A stretch of 62,948 bases of DNA from an uncultured Eubacteriales bacterium (GTDB lineage: Bacteria > Bacillota > Clostridia > Oscillospirales > Oscillospiraceae). Made by a program: the position numbers and the translations under genes. The notes below the pieces were generated by a model. That model made no database searches and had not been told where the DNA came from. It saw nothing but the letters and a program-made list of their open reading frames with translations. Shown here piece after piece: positions 25,317 through 34,200 of this stretch. The stretch covers positions 1 through 62,948 of the forward strand of contig UQWH01000005.1 in assembly GCA_900544705.1 (NCBI GenBank). Direction: 5' to 3'. The first letter of the stretch is position 1. Each line of letters starts with the position of its first letter.

Positions 25317-26453
25317 TTAATCCTCCGCGCGCTGCGCGAGCCGCTCGGAATATGTTTTGCGGAAAGATTCGAAGCAGCCCTCGTCCAGCGCATTCCGGAT
25401 ACGCTCGGTCAGCTTGTTGTAGAAATACAGGTTGTGCATCACGGAAAGACGCATAGCCAGCATCTCCTCGGCCTTGAACAGATGCCGCAGATACGCGCGC
25501 GAATAGCGGCGGCAGACCGGGCAGTCGCACGCAGCGTCAATGGGACGCTCGTCGCGCTCATATTTCGCATTTTTCAGGTTGATCGTGCCGGACCAGGTAA
25601 AGAGCTTCGCGTGACGCGCGTTGCGCGCAGGCATGACGCAGTCGAAGAAGTCCACGCCGCGCGCCACACCCTCGATGATGTTCGACGGCGTACCGACGCC
25701 CATCAGATAGCGCGTCTTGTTTTTCGGCATATAGGGGTCGAGTGCCTCGATGATGTCATACATGACCTCCGTGCTTTCGCCCACCGCAAGTCCGCCGATG
25801 GCATAGCCCGGCAGATCCAGCTCCGCGATCTGCTGCATATGGCGGATGCGCAGGTCGGCATAGGTGCCGCCCTGATTGATGCCCCAGAGCATCTGCTGCG
25901 GATTGACCGTGTCCTCCAGCTGATTCAGGCGGGCATTTTCCGCCTTGCAGCGCACGAGCCAGCGGTAAGTCCGGTCAATGGATTCCTCCACATATTTGTA
26001 AGGTGCGGGATTCTCAATACATTCGTCGAAGGCCATGCAGATATCCGAGCCGAGATTCGACTGAATCTGCATACTTTCCTCCGGCCCCATGAAGATCTTA
26101 CGACCGTCGATGTGCGAGGCGAAATAGACGCCCTCCTCCTTGATCTTCCGCAGGCTGGCGAGCGAAAAGACTTGGAAGCCGCCGGAATCGGTCAGAATCG
26201 GTTTATTCCACGTCATGAACTTGTGCAGGCCGCCCATATCGTGGACAAGGCGATCGCCGGGACGCAGATGCAAATGGTAGGTATTTGACAGCTCGACCTG
26301 ACAGCCAATGTTCTCCAGATCGGCCGCGCTCAGCGCACCCTTGATCGCGCCCTGCGTGCCGACGTTCATAAAGACCGGCGTCTGCACCGTTCCGTGCGCA
26401 CAGGTGAACACGCCGCGCCGCGCGTGTCCCTCGGTTTTCAACAGTTCAAACAT
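25317..26453 (-). CDS. tgt: Queuine tRNA-ribosyltransferase
   Basis: Exchanges guanine at the wobble position of GUN-anticodon tRNAs for a queuosine precursor. The 378-residue protein has SGGFQVFSLASLRKI, the nucleophile region GGLAVGE and DFFDCVMPARNARHA, and the zinc site C-x-C-x2-C (DCPVC) with a downstream His. I chose the ATG at 26453, eight bases after AGGA, over one three codons upstream. It is followed by yajC; the partner enzyme QueA is encoded at 37 kb, outside this operon. Confidence 0.95.
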   Translation of the reverse strand: MFELLKTEGHARRGVFTCAHGTVQTPVFMNVGTQGAIKGALSAADLENIGCQVELSNTYHLHLRPGDRLVHDMGGLHKFMTWNKPILTDSGGFQVFSLASLRKIKEEGVYFASHIDGRKIFMGPEESMQIQSNLGSDICMAFDECIENPAPYKYVEESIDRTYRWLVRCKAENARLNQLEDTVNPQQMLWGINQGGTYADLRIRHMQQIAELDLPGYAIGGLAVGESTEVMYDIIEALDPYMPKNKTRYLMGVGTPSNIIEGVARGVDFFDCVMPARNARHAKLFTWSGTINLKNAKYERDERPIDAACDCPVCRRYSRAYLRHLFKAEEMLAMRLSVMHNLYFYNKLTERIRNALDEGCFESFRKTYSERLAQRAED

Positions 26454-26489
26454 AGCATACATCCTGTTTCTTCCGTATTTTTTATCATT

Positions 26490-28973
26490 CTAGCACAGAC
26501 TTACGCTTTTGTAAATCCTCAAAGCGAGGTCGACGCTCCCGACGCGGTAGCCTGCCGCTGCGGAAACCACGTGAAGGTGGCGGTCTGTGACCAGCAGCAG
26601 CGGTAGGGCATCCGGGTCGACATAGGTTTTGCGTGCCAGAAGCTTCGCCATCTCACCGTCGCGATCCAGCAAAACCGACGCACCGGGCAGCGCCGCAAGA
26701 ACGGCGCGGAGTTTTTCGTTCTCCGCCTCCGCCCAACTGCGCACAAGAACATACACGCAAGCGGATTCAAAGGCGTTTTTTTGCGCAAGAAGCTCATTGA
26801 ATAGATGCTCCGCCGGCTCCCCGCCTGACTCCGGCCAGAGAAAGATCGCAGGTCTGGACGTCAACTCTGAGAAGCGAAGCTTTGCGCCGCAGGCATTCAA
26901 AAATGTAACATCCGGCACAGAAAAATCTACCAAAAGCTCCGAAAAATCGACACTTTCCCTGTGCAGTAGAACCGTTTTGGTTTCTCCCGCAGATAAGTTC
27001 AGCAGCAGTTCGCATCCGCGCTGGCTGCCGTTTGGCAGGCGCACAGAGGTCAGGATGCGGTAGGTGCCGGCATAAAGCGAGAGCGTCATGGAATGATTCA
27101 GCCACTTTGCCGCAGAGAGGCCAAGCGGCTTCCAGACTCCGGCGGACAGCAGCATCACACCGAAATCCGCATCCGGAATCCACTTTTCCCCCGGCGTTCT
27201 TTGCAGCACAAGCGATGCTCTGTCCGCCTCTTCCGCGGGAACAAATACACCGTTCTGCCAAAATTCCGGCCGGCCGTCAAGGGGATTCCTCCGCGCGCCG
27301 ATTCCCAGCGCACGGCAGGCCGCCACAAATAGCAGCTCCTGTGACGCAGGCTCTGCATATCCGCCCGCAAGGGCTGCTGCAGGAAGCGTGAAAAGGCGCG
27401 CATACTCCTGCTGTGGAAGTGAACGGAGATTCTTTCGGATCCAGCGATAGAGCTTACGGGGATCGGCGCGGAATTCTGCACACTGCGCTGCGGAATACCG
27501 CTCGCGTACCGCTGCGCAAAAAGAGGACAGCGGCTCATGTCCGACACGTGGGCATGACTCCTCCCCATTGTCCGGAAGAAGCAGCATGTCACGAAGGACA
27601 TCCATGCCCACGCAGCTCCAGTCCTTTGTGGAGAGCGTTTGCAGCAGACGCACCCGCCGCGCCCGTTCAGAATCGGTTTTCGCCTCTTCCAAAAATGTGC
27701 AGAGCGTCGAAAAATTCCCATAGCTTTCTTTCAGAATATACCGCATGGAGCTGCCGCAGCATTTTTCCAAGCGCACTGCGCGCCCTTCGTCGAGCATCGC
27801 AGCGATTCGCCGCTTCCGTGCTGCGTCAGCCGTTTTTTTACGCTCCCGGTTTCTGCGAAGCTGGTTTTCCGTGGGATGCTCTCCCCTGTCCTGCGTTTCC
27901 GTTGGCGGCACAAACAAAAAGGAGCGCCACGGCTCTGCCTGCTTCGACGGCGAAAGGCGCAGTGACAGGAAAGTATCTGCTGCGGTGTTGATCAACCTCT
28001 CGGCGGAGAATACGCCGCAGCTTGCACGCACCAGCAGACTCCCACGTCCGCAGGTCAGGCCTGTATTTCCGGCTTCATCCGCCGTTGTCACGGCGATGGG
28101 ATACCACTGTCCCGCATTCAACACGCAGAATTCGACCTGCGCACCGCGCGCCGGTCTATCTTCCGCATCACAAATCTTTATGCGAATATCCGTTGAATCG
28201 GCATAGCGCGCCGTCTGATTCAGATAAGTCACAGCGCCCTCTTTTGAAATAACCTTCTCGTCCTCCGGCGTGCCGAAGCAACGGCTGTGTACCAGCATGG
28301 CGCGGCTCGCAGCACTCGTGAACCACCCGCGGTTCAGAACCTCCTCAGGCTCGCAGGCGCCGAGGTAATTCCACTTCCCGTCGCACCAAATCTCTACCCA
28401 TGCATGGTTATCATCGCAATGCGACCAGCGAGGAACGTACACCTGCCGCGCCGGAATTCCCATTGCGCGCAGAACATTGACCGCAAATACCGACTCCTCT
28501 CCGCAGCGCCCGTAGCCGGAGCGGTAGATTTGCAAAGCCGAGCGCGTCTGTAAATCCGTCGCACGGTAGCAAACCTGCTCCGCGCTCCAGTAGTTAATCT
28601 CCAGCGCTGCTTCCCGCGGAGAAAGTCCGGCGGTTCTCTCGCAGAGCTGCGCATGAAAAAATGCGCGGCAGTCGCAAAGAACCTCCTCATTGACACGAGG
28701 ATGCAGAATGTAGTTCAGAAACAGATATTCCGGTAACTTCCGCACCTCCGGCATCGTTTCCAGCAAAAATGCGCCGTGCCGCGCAGCACTGAAGAACAGT
28801 GCAGCGTCATAATTCTCGCAGTCACTGAGCGGGCTGTTGGCATAGAGCCAGCGCGTAAGCTCTGCCGCTTCCGTTGAAAGCGATGAAAATGAACGGTGAA
28901 TTTCGTGCCGTCTGCCCTCGGAGAGCAGGCGCAGGCGTTCTTCAAATTCTATTTGGACTGATTCCGAATTCAA
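26490..28973 (-). CDS. Transglutaminase-like protein
   Basis: An 827-residue protein with no signal peptide, so probably cytoplasmic. Residues about 145-215 form a transglutaminase-like core: Cys157 in GRCGEES, His190 in DDNHAWVEIW, and an acidic residue in YLGACEPEE after it. The remaining C-terminal part (about residues 280-827) contains beta-rich segments and a second region (570-640, LFVAACRALGIGARRNPLDG) that looks like a degenerate transglutaminase fold without the catalytic Cys/His, then a thioredoxin-like stretch (about 700-820). Members may act as peptidases or amidases; the substrate is unknown. It lies in an operon with an aminopeptidase, cutC, tgt and yajC. Confidence 0.8.
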   Translation of the reverse strand: MNSESVQIEFEERLRLLSEGRRHEIHRSFSSLSTEAAELTRWLYANSPLSDCENYDAALFFSAARHGAFLLETMPEVRKLPEYLFLNYILHPRVNEEVLCDCRAFFHAQLCERTAGLSPREAALEINYWSAEQVCYRATDLQTRSALQIYRSGYGRCGEESVFAVNVLRAMGIPARQVYVPRWSHCDDNHAWVEIWCDGKWNYLGACEPEEVLNRGWFTSAASRAMLVHSRCFGTPEDEKVISKEGAVTYLNQTARYADSTDIRIKICDAEDRPARGAQVEFCVLNAGQWYPIAVTTADEAGNTGLTCGRGSLLVRASCGVFSAERLINTAADTFLSLRLSPSKQAEPWRSFLFVPPTETQDRGEHPTENQLRRNRERKKTADAARKRRIAAMLDEGRAVRLEKCCGSSMRYILKESYGNFSTLCTFLEEAKTDSERARRVRLLQTLSTKDWSCVGMDVLRDMLLLPDNGEESCPRVGHEPLSSFCAAVRERYSAAQCAEFRADPRKLYRWIRKNLRSLPQQEYARLFTLPAAALAGGYAEPASQELLFVAACRALGIGARRNPLDGRPEFWQNGVFVPAEEADRASLVLQRTPGEKWIPDADFGVMLLSAGVWKPLGLSAAKWLNHSMTLSLYAGTYRILTSVRLPNGSQRGCELLLNLSAGETKTVLLHRESVDFSELLVDFSVPDVTFLNACGAKLRFSELTSRPAIFLWPESGGEPAEHLFNELLAQKNAFESACVYVLVRSWAEAENEKLRAVLAALPGASVLLDRDGEMAKLLARKTYVDPDALPLLLVTDRHLHVVSAAAGYRVGSVDLALRIYKSVSLC

Positions 28974-28988
28974 ATCGTTTCCTCCGTT

Positions 28989-29729
28989 TCAAAGTCGGTG
29001 CACGATCTCCGCGCAGGCGCGTACTGCCGCCTCGTCCGTCTGCCAGAGCTGATACTCGGACAGGGAAGGCAGCCCCATGGAAACGCTTTCCTTGCGGTAG
29101 CGCATCGCGCTCTGCGCCGTCCGTTTAGCCGAGGCGTGAAAGGAGGTTACGCCGGTCCGCTCATGCAGGCGCAGAAGATTGCCGCTGTTCACGCCGCAGC
29201 CCGCCATAATGTCGATCCTTCCGGCGGCGCGCTTATGCAGCTCACGCAGAAGCGCGCTTCCCTGCATAGCGTCTGCCGCCTGACCGGAGGTCAGGATGGT
29301 CTTGCAGCCGAGGCGAATTGCCGATTCCAGCGCCGCAAAGGGGTCTCGCGTCATATCAAACGCGCGATGAAGCGTTACCTCCATACTGCCAGCGCAGGAA
29401 ATAAGCCGCGCCATACGCGCTTCGTCCAGTTCCCCCTCCGGGGTCAGAACGCCAAACACGACACCATTGGCACCGAGGTCGCGGAAGGAAGCAATCTCTG
29501 CGCACATTTCCTCCAGTTCCGCCTCGTCATAGAGAAAATCGCCGAACCGAGGGCGGATCATCACATTGATCTTGATGTCAAAATCGCGCTGCAACTGTGA
29601 AAACAACGCACGTGACGGCGTCGTCCCGCCGATCACTAGATTGGCGCACAGCTCCAGACGGTCCGCGCCGCCCTGATACGCCGCCTTGCTGGATGCATAC
29701 GAGCCGACGCAGGCTTCCAGTAAACTCAT
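28989..29729 (-). CDS. cutC: CutC family protein
   Basis: A 246-residue TIM-barrel protein of the CutC family, once linked to copper homeostasis, though the enzymatic role is not settled. Conserved segments are visible: ADRLELCANLVIGGTTPS, MIRPRFGDFLY, GVVFGVLTPEG, EVTLHRAFD, LTSGQA, and IMAGCGVN. The ATG overlaps the aminopeptidase stop by four bases, so translation is coupled. It precedes the transglutaminase-like gene by 15 bases. Confidence 0.93.
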   Translation of the reverse strand: MSLLEACVGSYASSKAAYQGGADRLELCANLVIGGTTPSRALFSQLQRDFDIKINVMIRPRFGDFLYDEAELEEMCAEIASFRDLGANGVVFGVLTPEGELDEARMARLISCAGSMEVTLHRAFDMTRDPFAALESAIRLGCKTILTSGQAADAMQGSALLRELHKRAAGRIDIMAGCGVNSGNLLRLHERTGVTSFHASAKRTAQSAMRYRKESVSMGLPSLSEYQLWQTDEAAVRACAEIVHRL

Positions 29730-31066
29730 GCTTCTTCCTCCACTGCGAGAAAATACAGCGTGCTGACCGCAGCGCCGGTCGCGCCGGGAACATGATGCTG
29801 CCACAATACGCCGCTGTTGTCCGCCGTCCCGGCAATGTCCAGATGCAGCCACGGACGATCTTCCACAAAGCGGCGAAGGAACAGCCCTGCCGCGATCGCG
29901 CCGCAGCCGTCCTTGGAGGTATTGCGGACATCAGCATAGTCGCTGTCGATCAGCGCCTCATACTCCGGGAAGGTCGGCATCCGCCAGAAGCGTTCGCCGG
30001 AGCGATCCGACGCGCACGTCAGTGCCGCATAGAAGTCCTCGTCGTTGGACATCACACCCGTGGCGACGTGGCCGAGCATATTACGGATCGCACCCGTGAG
30101 CGTCGCGATGTCGACAAGGTGCGTGCAGCCCTCGCGTTCCTGCGCCCACGCAAGCGCGTCGGCAAGGATGAGGCGGCCTTCCGCGTCCGAGTTGAGGATT
30201 TCCACCGTTTTTCCGGAAAACATCGTGATCACATCTCCGGGCAGCATACTGCCATCGGAAATGCGGTTTTCACAGCTCGGGATGACCGCCGTCACATTGA
30301 CGGGCACGCGGTTCGCAGCCAGCGCACGCACGGCCATGGCCGCCGCGGCGCCGCCCGCCATATCTCCCTTGATTCTCGCCATGGATGCGGCGGATTTCAG
30401 GCAGTAGCCGCCGGTGTCGACGGTAACGCCCTTGCCGATGAAGCCAAGGCGCAAACCACTCTTCGGCGCGCCGGTGTAACGCAGGACAAGCATCGCGGGC
30501 GGATTGGCGCTGCTGTCGCCGACCGTGAGAAGGCCGTTCAGCCCCTTCTGCACCAGCGCCTTCCGGTCAAGGACTTCCGCTTCGACCGGAAGGTCGCGCA
30601 TTGCCTCGGCCAATGCCCGCGCAAGCTGCATCGGACGCAGCAGATTGGACGGACGGTTGACCAGATTTCTGGTTTCCATAATCGAGCGCGCTAGCTCCTG
30701 CGCAGCCGCGAGCATTTCTCCGCCCACACCACTGGCATAACACGCGATTTTCGGCTCCCAGCAATGCTCCAGCGAAAAGCGCTGCTTGTACGCGCCACCG
30801 AAGATTCCCTCGACAGCCGCGCAGATTCCCGGAAATTCCAGCTCCGCCGAAGGCGAAAGGTCAAACAGGCAGCTTTCGCATTCCAGCTCCAGCACAGTCT
30901 TGACCGCCTTGCCGAAGGCCTGCTTACAGGCAAGAACATCCCAGTTCCCGCCGCGGCCGACACTGATCTCATATACACCGTCCGTAAGGCTGTAGCGCGT
31001 TTTCAAAAAAGGAGCGTCGGTAAGCACCACACGTGCCTGCACCGGCTCCTGATCGTAAATCTTCAT
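29726..31066 (-). CDS. pepA: Leucyl aminopeptidase (M17)
   Basis: Cytosolic dimetallic aminopeptidase that removes N-terminal residues from peptides. The 446-residue protein has the M17 metal and catalytic residues in place: Lys212 and Asp217 in GKGVTVDTGG, Asp235 in KGDMAGG, and the NSDAEGRL signature with Asp294, Glu296 and Arg298. Length is slightly below the usual 480-500, owing to a short N-terminal domain. The start at 31066 has AAAGGA nine bases upstream. It is the first gene of the operon that continues into cutC, the transglutaminase-like gene, tgt and yajC. Confidence 0.93.
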   Translation of the reverse strand: MKIYDQEPVQARVVLTDAPFLKTRYSLTDGVYEISVGRGGNWDVLACKQAFGKAVKTVLELECESCLFDLSPSAELEFPGICAAVEGIFGGAYKQRFSLEHCWEPKIACYASGVGGEMLAAAQELARSIMETRNLVNRPSNLLRPMQLARALAEAMRDLPVEAEVLDRKALVQKGLNGLLTVGDSSANPPAMLVLRYTGAPKSGLRLGFIGKGVTVDTGGYCLKSAASMARIKGDMAGGAAAAMAVRALAANRVPVNVTAVIPSCENRISDGSMLPGDVITMFSGKTVEILNSDAEGRLILADALAWAQEREGCTHLVDIATLTGAIRNMLGHVATGVMSNDEDFYAALTCASDRSGERFWRMPTFPEYEALIDSDYADVRNTSKDGCGAIAAGLFLRRFVEDRPWLHLDIAGTADNSGVLWQHHVPGATGAAVSTLYFLAVEEEA

Positions 31067-31094
31067 GGTCTCGTTTCCTTTCGCGTTTTCTTTG

Positions 31095-31122
31095 ATTATA
31101 GCAGAATTTTCCTTGAAGTCAA
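31095..31122 (-). promoter_or_regulatory. Promoter of the aminopeptidase operon
   Basis: On the minus strand TTGACT (plus 31117-31122), 16-bp spacer, TATAAT (31095-31100), about 30 bases before the aminopeptidase ATG. Confidence 0.85.
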
Positions 31123-31140
31123 CGGTCACCGCCGCAGCGG

Positions 31141-31177
31141 AAGCAAAGAAATCCCGGCAGGCTGAGCCTGCCGGGAT
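31141..31177 (-). terminator. Terminator of the subtilase gene
   Basis: A 12-bp perfect stem (31151-31162 with 31166-31177), 3-nt loop, followed on the minus strand by TTCTTTGCTT. Confidence 0.85.
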
Positions 31178-31216
31178 TGTTTCAGTTTATGCGGTTTCTG
31201 TGTTTGCTCCGCTGTA

Positions 31217-34200
31217 TCAGTTGCTGCGCTTCTTCCGCAGGAGAACTGCTGCCGCAAAGACGGTGATTGCCGCGGACATGGTCAGAACAACAAACCAGAT
31301 ATTCAGGTTGCTTTCGTCTCCTGTCTTGACATTGGCCTGCTTCTCGCCGCAGCGGGTGCACTTGCCATTCTTGTATGTATGGCCGAGCGCATCAATATCC
31401 TTGCCCTTTTCAAGCAGCTCGCCGCAAGCCTTGCAGTAGGTATCGCCGGTGTAGCCCTTCTCGGTGCAGGTCGGCTCCTTCGCATCACGAACCTCGGTCT
31501 CCTTGTGGATGCCAGTTGCCAGATGCTCTGTCACATCGACCGTCTCGTCGTTCTGTTCGGTCTGCTTCAGCGTTACTCCAACGGATGCCTCGCTGCACTT
31601 TGTGGGATCAAGCGTAAAGGTCAGCGTCGCCACAGTGTTGTTGGCTGCAAGGCCGTCAGGCGCAACATAGCCGAAGGTGACCTTGCCGGATTCATCCTTG
31701 TGAGAGGTATACGGAACAACAGAGCTGACATCAGCGAGCGTCAGCAGGTCTGCGTCATACTCGACCGTCAGCAGGCCATTGGTGTTCTCGTCATCACCCT
31801 GCGGGACGACCGTAACGGTTACGGTCTTTTCGTCCTCTGAGATGCTGATGCCGGATGCAGGCGTGACAGCGCTCTCTGTGGGCACCGGAGTGAATGCCGG
31901 CTGGGCGATCTGCGTCAGTTCGGACTTAATGCCTGCAAACTCAGGATTTCTTCTGGCCGCAGCGGAACCGTCCGCAGTCGTTGTTGTCGTATCGGACTTC
32001 TGGTTCGGGACGGCGCTGTAGATACTTGCCGGCCACACGCCGTTGCCGAAGTTGCCCGCATATTCGGCCACCCAAAGATGCGTTGCGTTCTGGGGATCCC
32101 ACTCCGGTTTGCCGCTGTCATTTACGCTGTACTTCGCCGGTACGCCGTTGGTCGTGTAGGTCAGGCGGTAGAGATCGCTGGCATCACCGTTGAAGTAGGA
32201 GAGGTACAGCACCGTTGCGCCGTCTTCCTCCGTGGCCACCATGGAGCAGAAGAGATCATCGCCGCTGCCCGGGCAGGCGAGCTCCGGAAGCGTAGACTTA
32301 AACCAGTCCCAACCGACGAAACTCAGCTCACCAACTTCTTCTTCGTCGCAGAATGCGCCAATGTGGACATATCCTGCATCGTCAATAAGGGCATAGATTT
32401 CGCCTTCCACAGTATTCCAGGTAGGCGTTACCATTGCATTGCCAAGCTGGGCAATGGAAATAAGCTTCTTGCCGCCAGTTTTTCTAAGAGAATACGACAT
32501 ATCGAACGCGCTGTTGGAGAATTCTCCGGGCTCGGAGAGCGGAAGCACATAGATTCCGAAAATGCCGGTATACAACGGCTTATCTGCCGTAGAGTAGTAT
32601 TTACTGTAGGCAAGATCCCACACAGGAATATTGCTTCCGTTAATGGCGATGCCGCCGTAAGTCGCAATGTTCTTACCGGTTGCGGGGTCGACCAGGCAGA
32701 AATTGTGCTGATCGCCGTCGATGAGATAAACTCTGGAATTGAGCTCGTCATAGGCCGCAGCAGCAACCGACGTGCTTTCCAGCACAGCCGTAGAATTCCA
32801 TACAGCATCGGTTTCAAGGTTCCACTTGTAGAACTGAGCGAGCGCCTTGTCATCCTGAAGTGCACCGGAAATGGTCGTGTGGAGAACCTTGACCGTAACC
32901 TCGCAGCTTGCAGTGGCGGTGGGATCCTTGACAGAAGCCGCCGTGATGGTTGCAGTACCTTCATTGACCGCGGTCACAAGGCCGTTCGCGGAAACCGTTG
33001 CAACCTTCTCGTTGGAGGAAGACCATGTTACGCCGTCAGGCTTCACGCCGAACGGGCTGACCTCTGCCGTCAGGCGGGCATATGCGCCTCGGAACAGGCT
33101 CAGCGAATCCTCGCTGAGTTCCACGCTGAGCGGCCCGTTCAGCTCTTCCTCGTTGAGGTTGATCTTGTAGGTCGCATAGTTGCCGGCATAGTCATAAACC
33201 TGTACGAGCAGATGCGTCGCTGCCTGCATCTCAGCGTCCATTTCGACCTCAAACAGGTCGGTATGGCCCGCTTTGGCGCCGGCGGGAGTGCTTTGGCTCG
33301 TTTCCGTTTTGCCGGTATCATAATCAATCAGAGCGACAGTCGCGATATAACGGTTATCCGAAGCCGTTACAGTCAGCTTCTTCGTATCAGAGGTAATGCT
33401 CGTCGCCATGGAAATGTCGGTAATCGTCGGTGCAGTCTTATCGACATATGCGCTGTAGACCTTTGTCGCACCATTGCCAAGCGCATCCCAATGCGTAGTT
33501 CCATCGGGATCAACATTGTATTCCGGCGCGAGCGTCAGTGCAAGCTGAAGCTGCGCATCCTCCGGTGTTGCGGAGAGATCGTCACCGAGAGAAATCGACC
33601 ACTGGATATTCTGCCACTGGCCGCCGGCCGTGGTAGCTTTGTAAAATGCGCCCGTATTTGCACCCGTGTCCGCGTCTATGTAGACCTTTCCTTCTGTGTC
33701 CACGAGAGAAATGTGGGAATTGGCAAAGTTGCGGATCGCGGTAAAGGCAATCGTATCGAAAACCGTCGTATCCGTGTTAATGGAATCACGCGCCGGATCG
33801 TAGAAACTCTCGTTGATAAAGGGGTTGCCGCCGAATGCATAGGTTGAGGTGTCGCCCTTCTCTCTGGTGGTGAGGAGCTGATACTGGAGAGAATCGTAGG
33901 AAGTGCCGTCGAACATATACGGCAGTCTGTCCTCCTCGCCGGAGACGAAGTAGTCAATGTAGCTGCCCACGTCGAACATAGAGGAATCCGTCCAGTTGCC
34001 GTAGTAGCCGAGCACGGGGATGGAATGGCTCGTTCCCTCAACGCCTTCGGCGCTGGCAAGCTCCGTGGCGTAGACATAGCCTTCAATGTATGTGCCGGTG
34101 TCGCCGCTTGCCTTGTCGTAGGCATCCAGCGTATTTTTGTCCAGCGCAACATTCACCGTGACATGGACGCTTTCGTTTGCAGGAACCTCTACTGCCGTTT

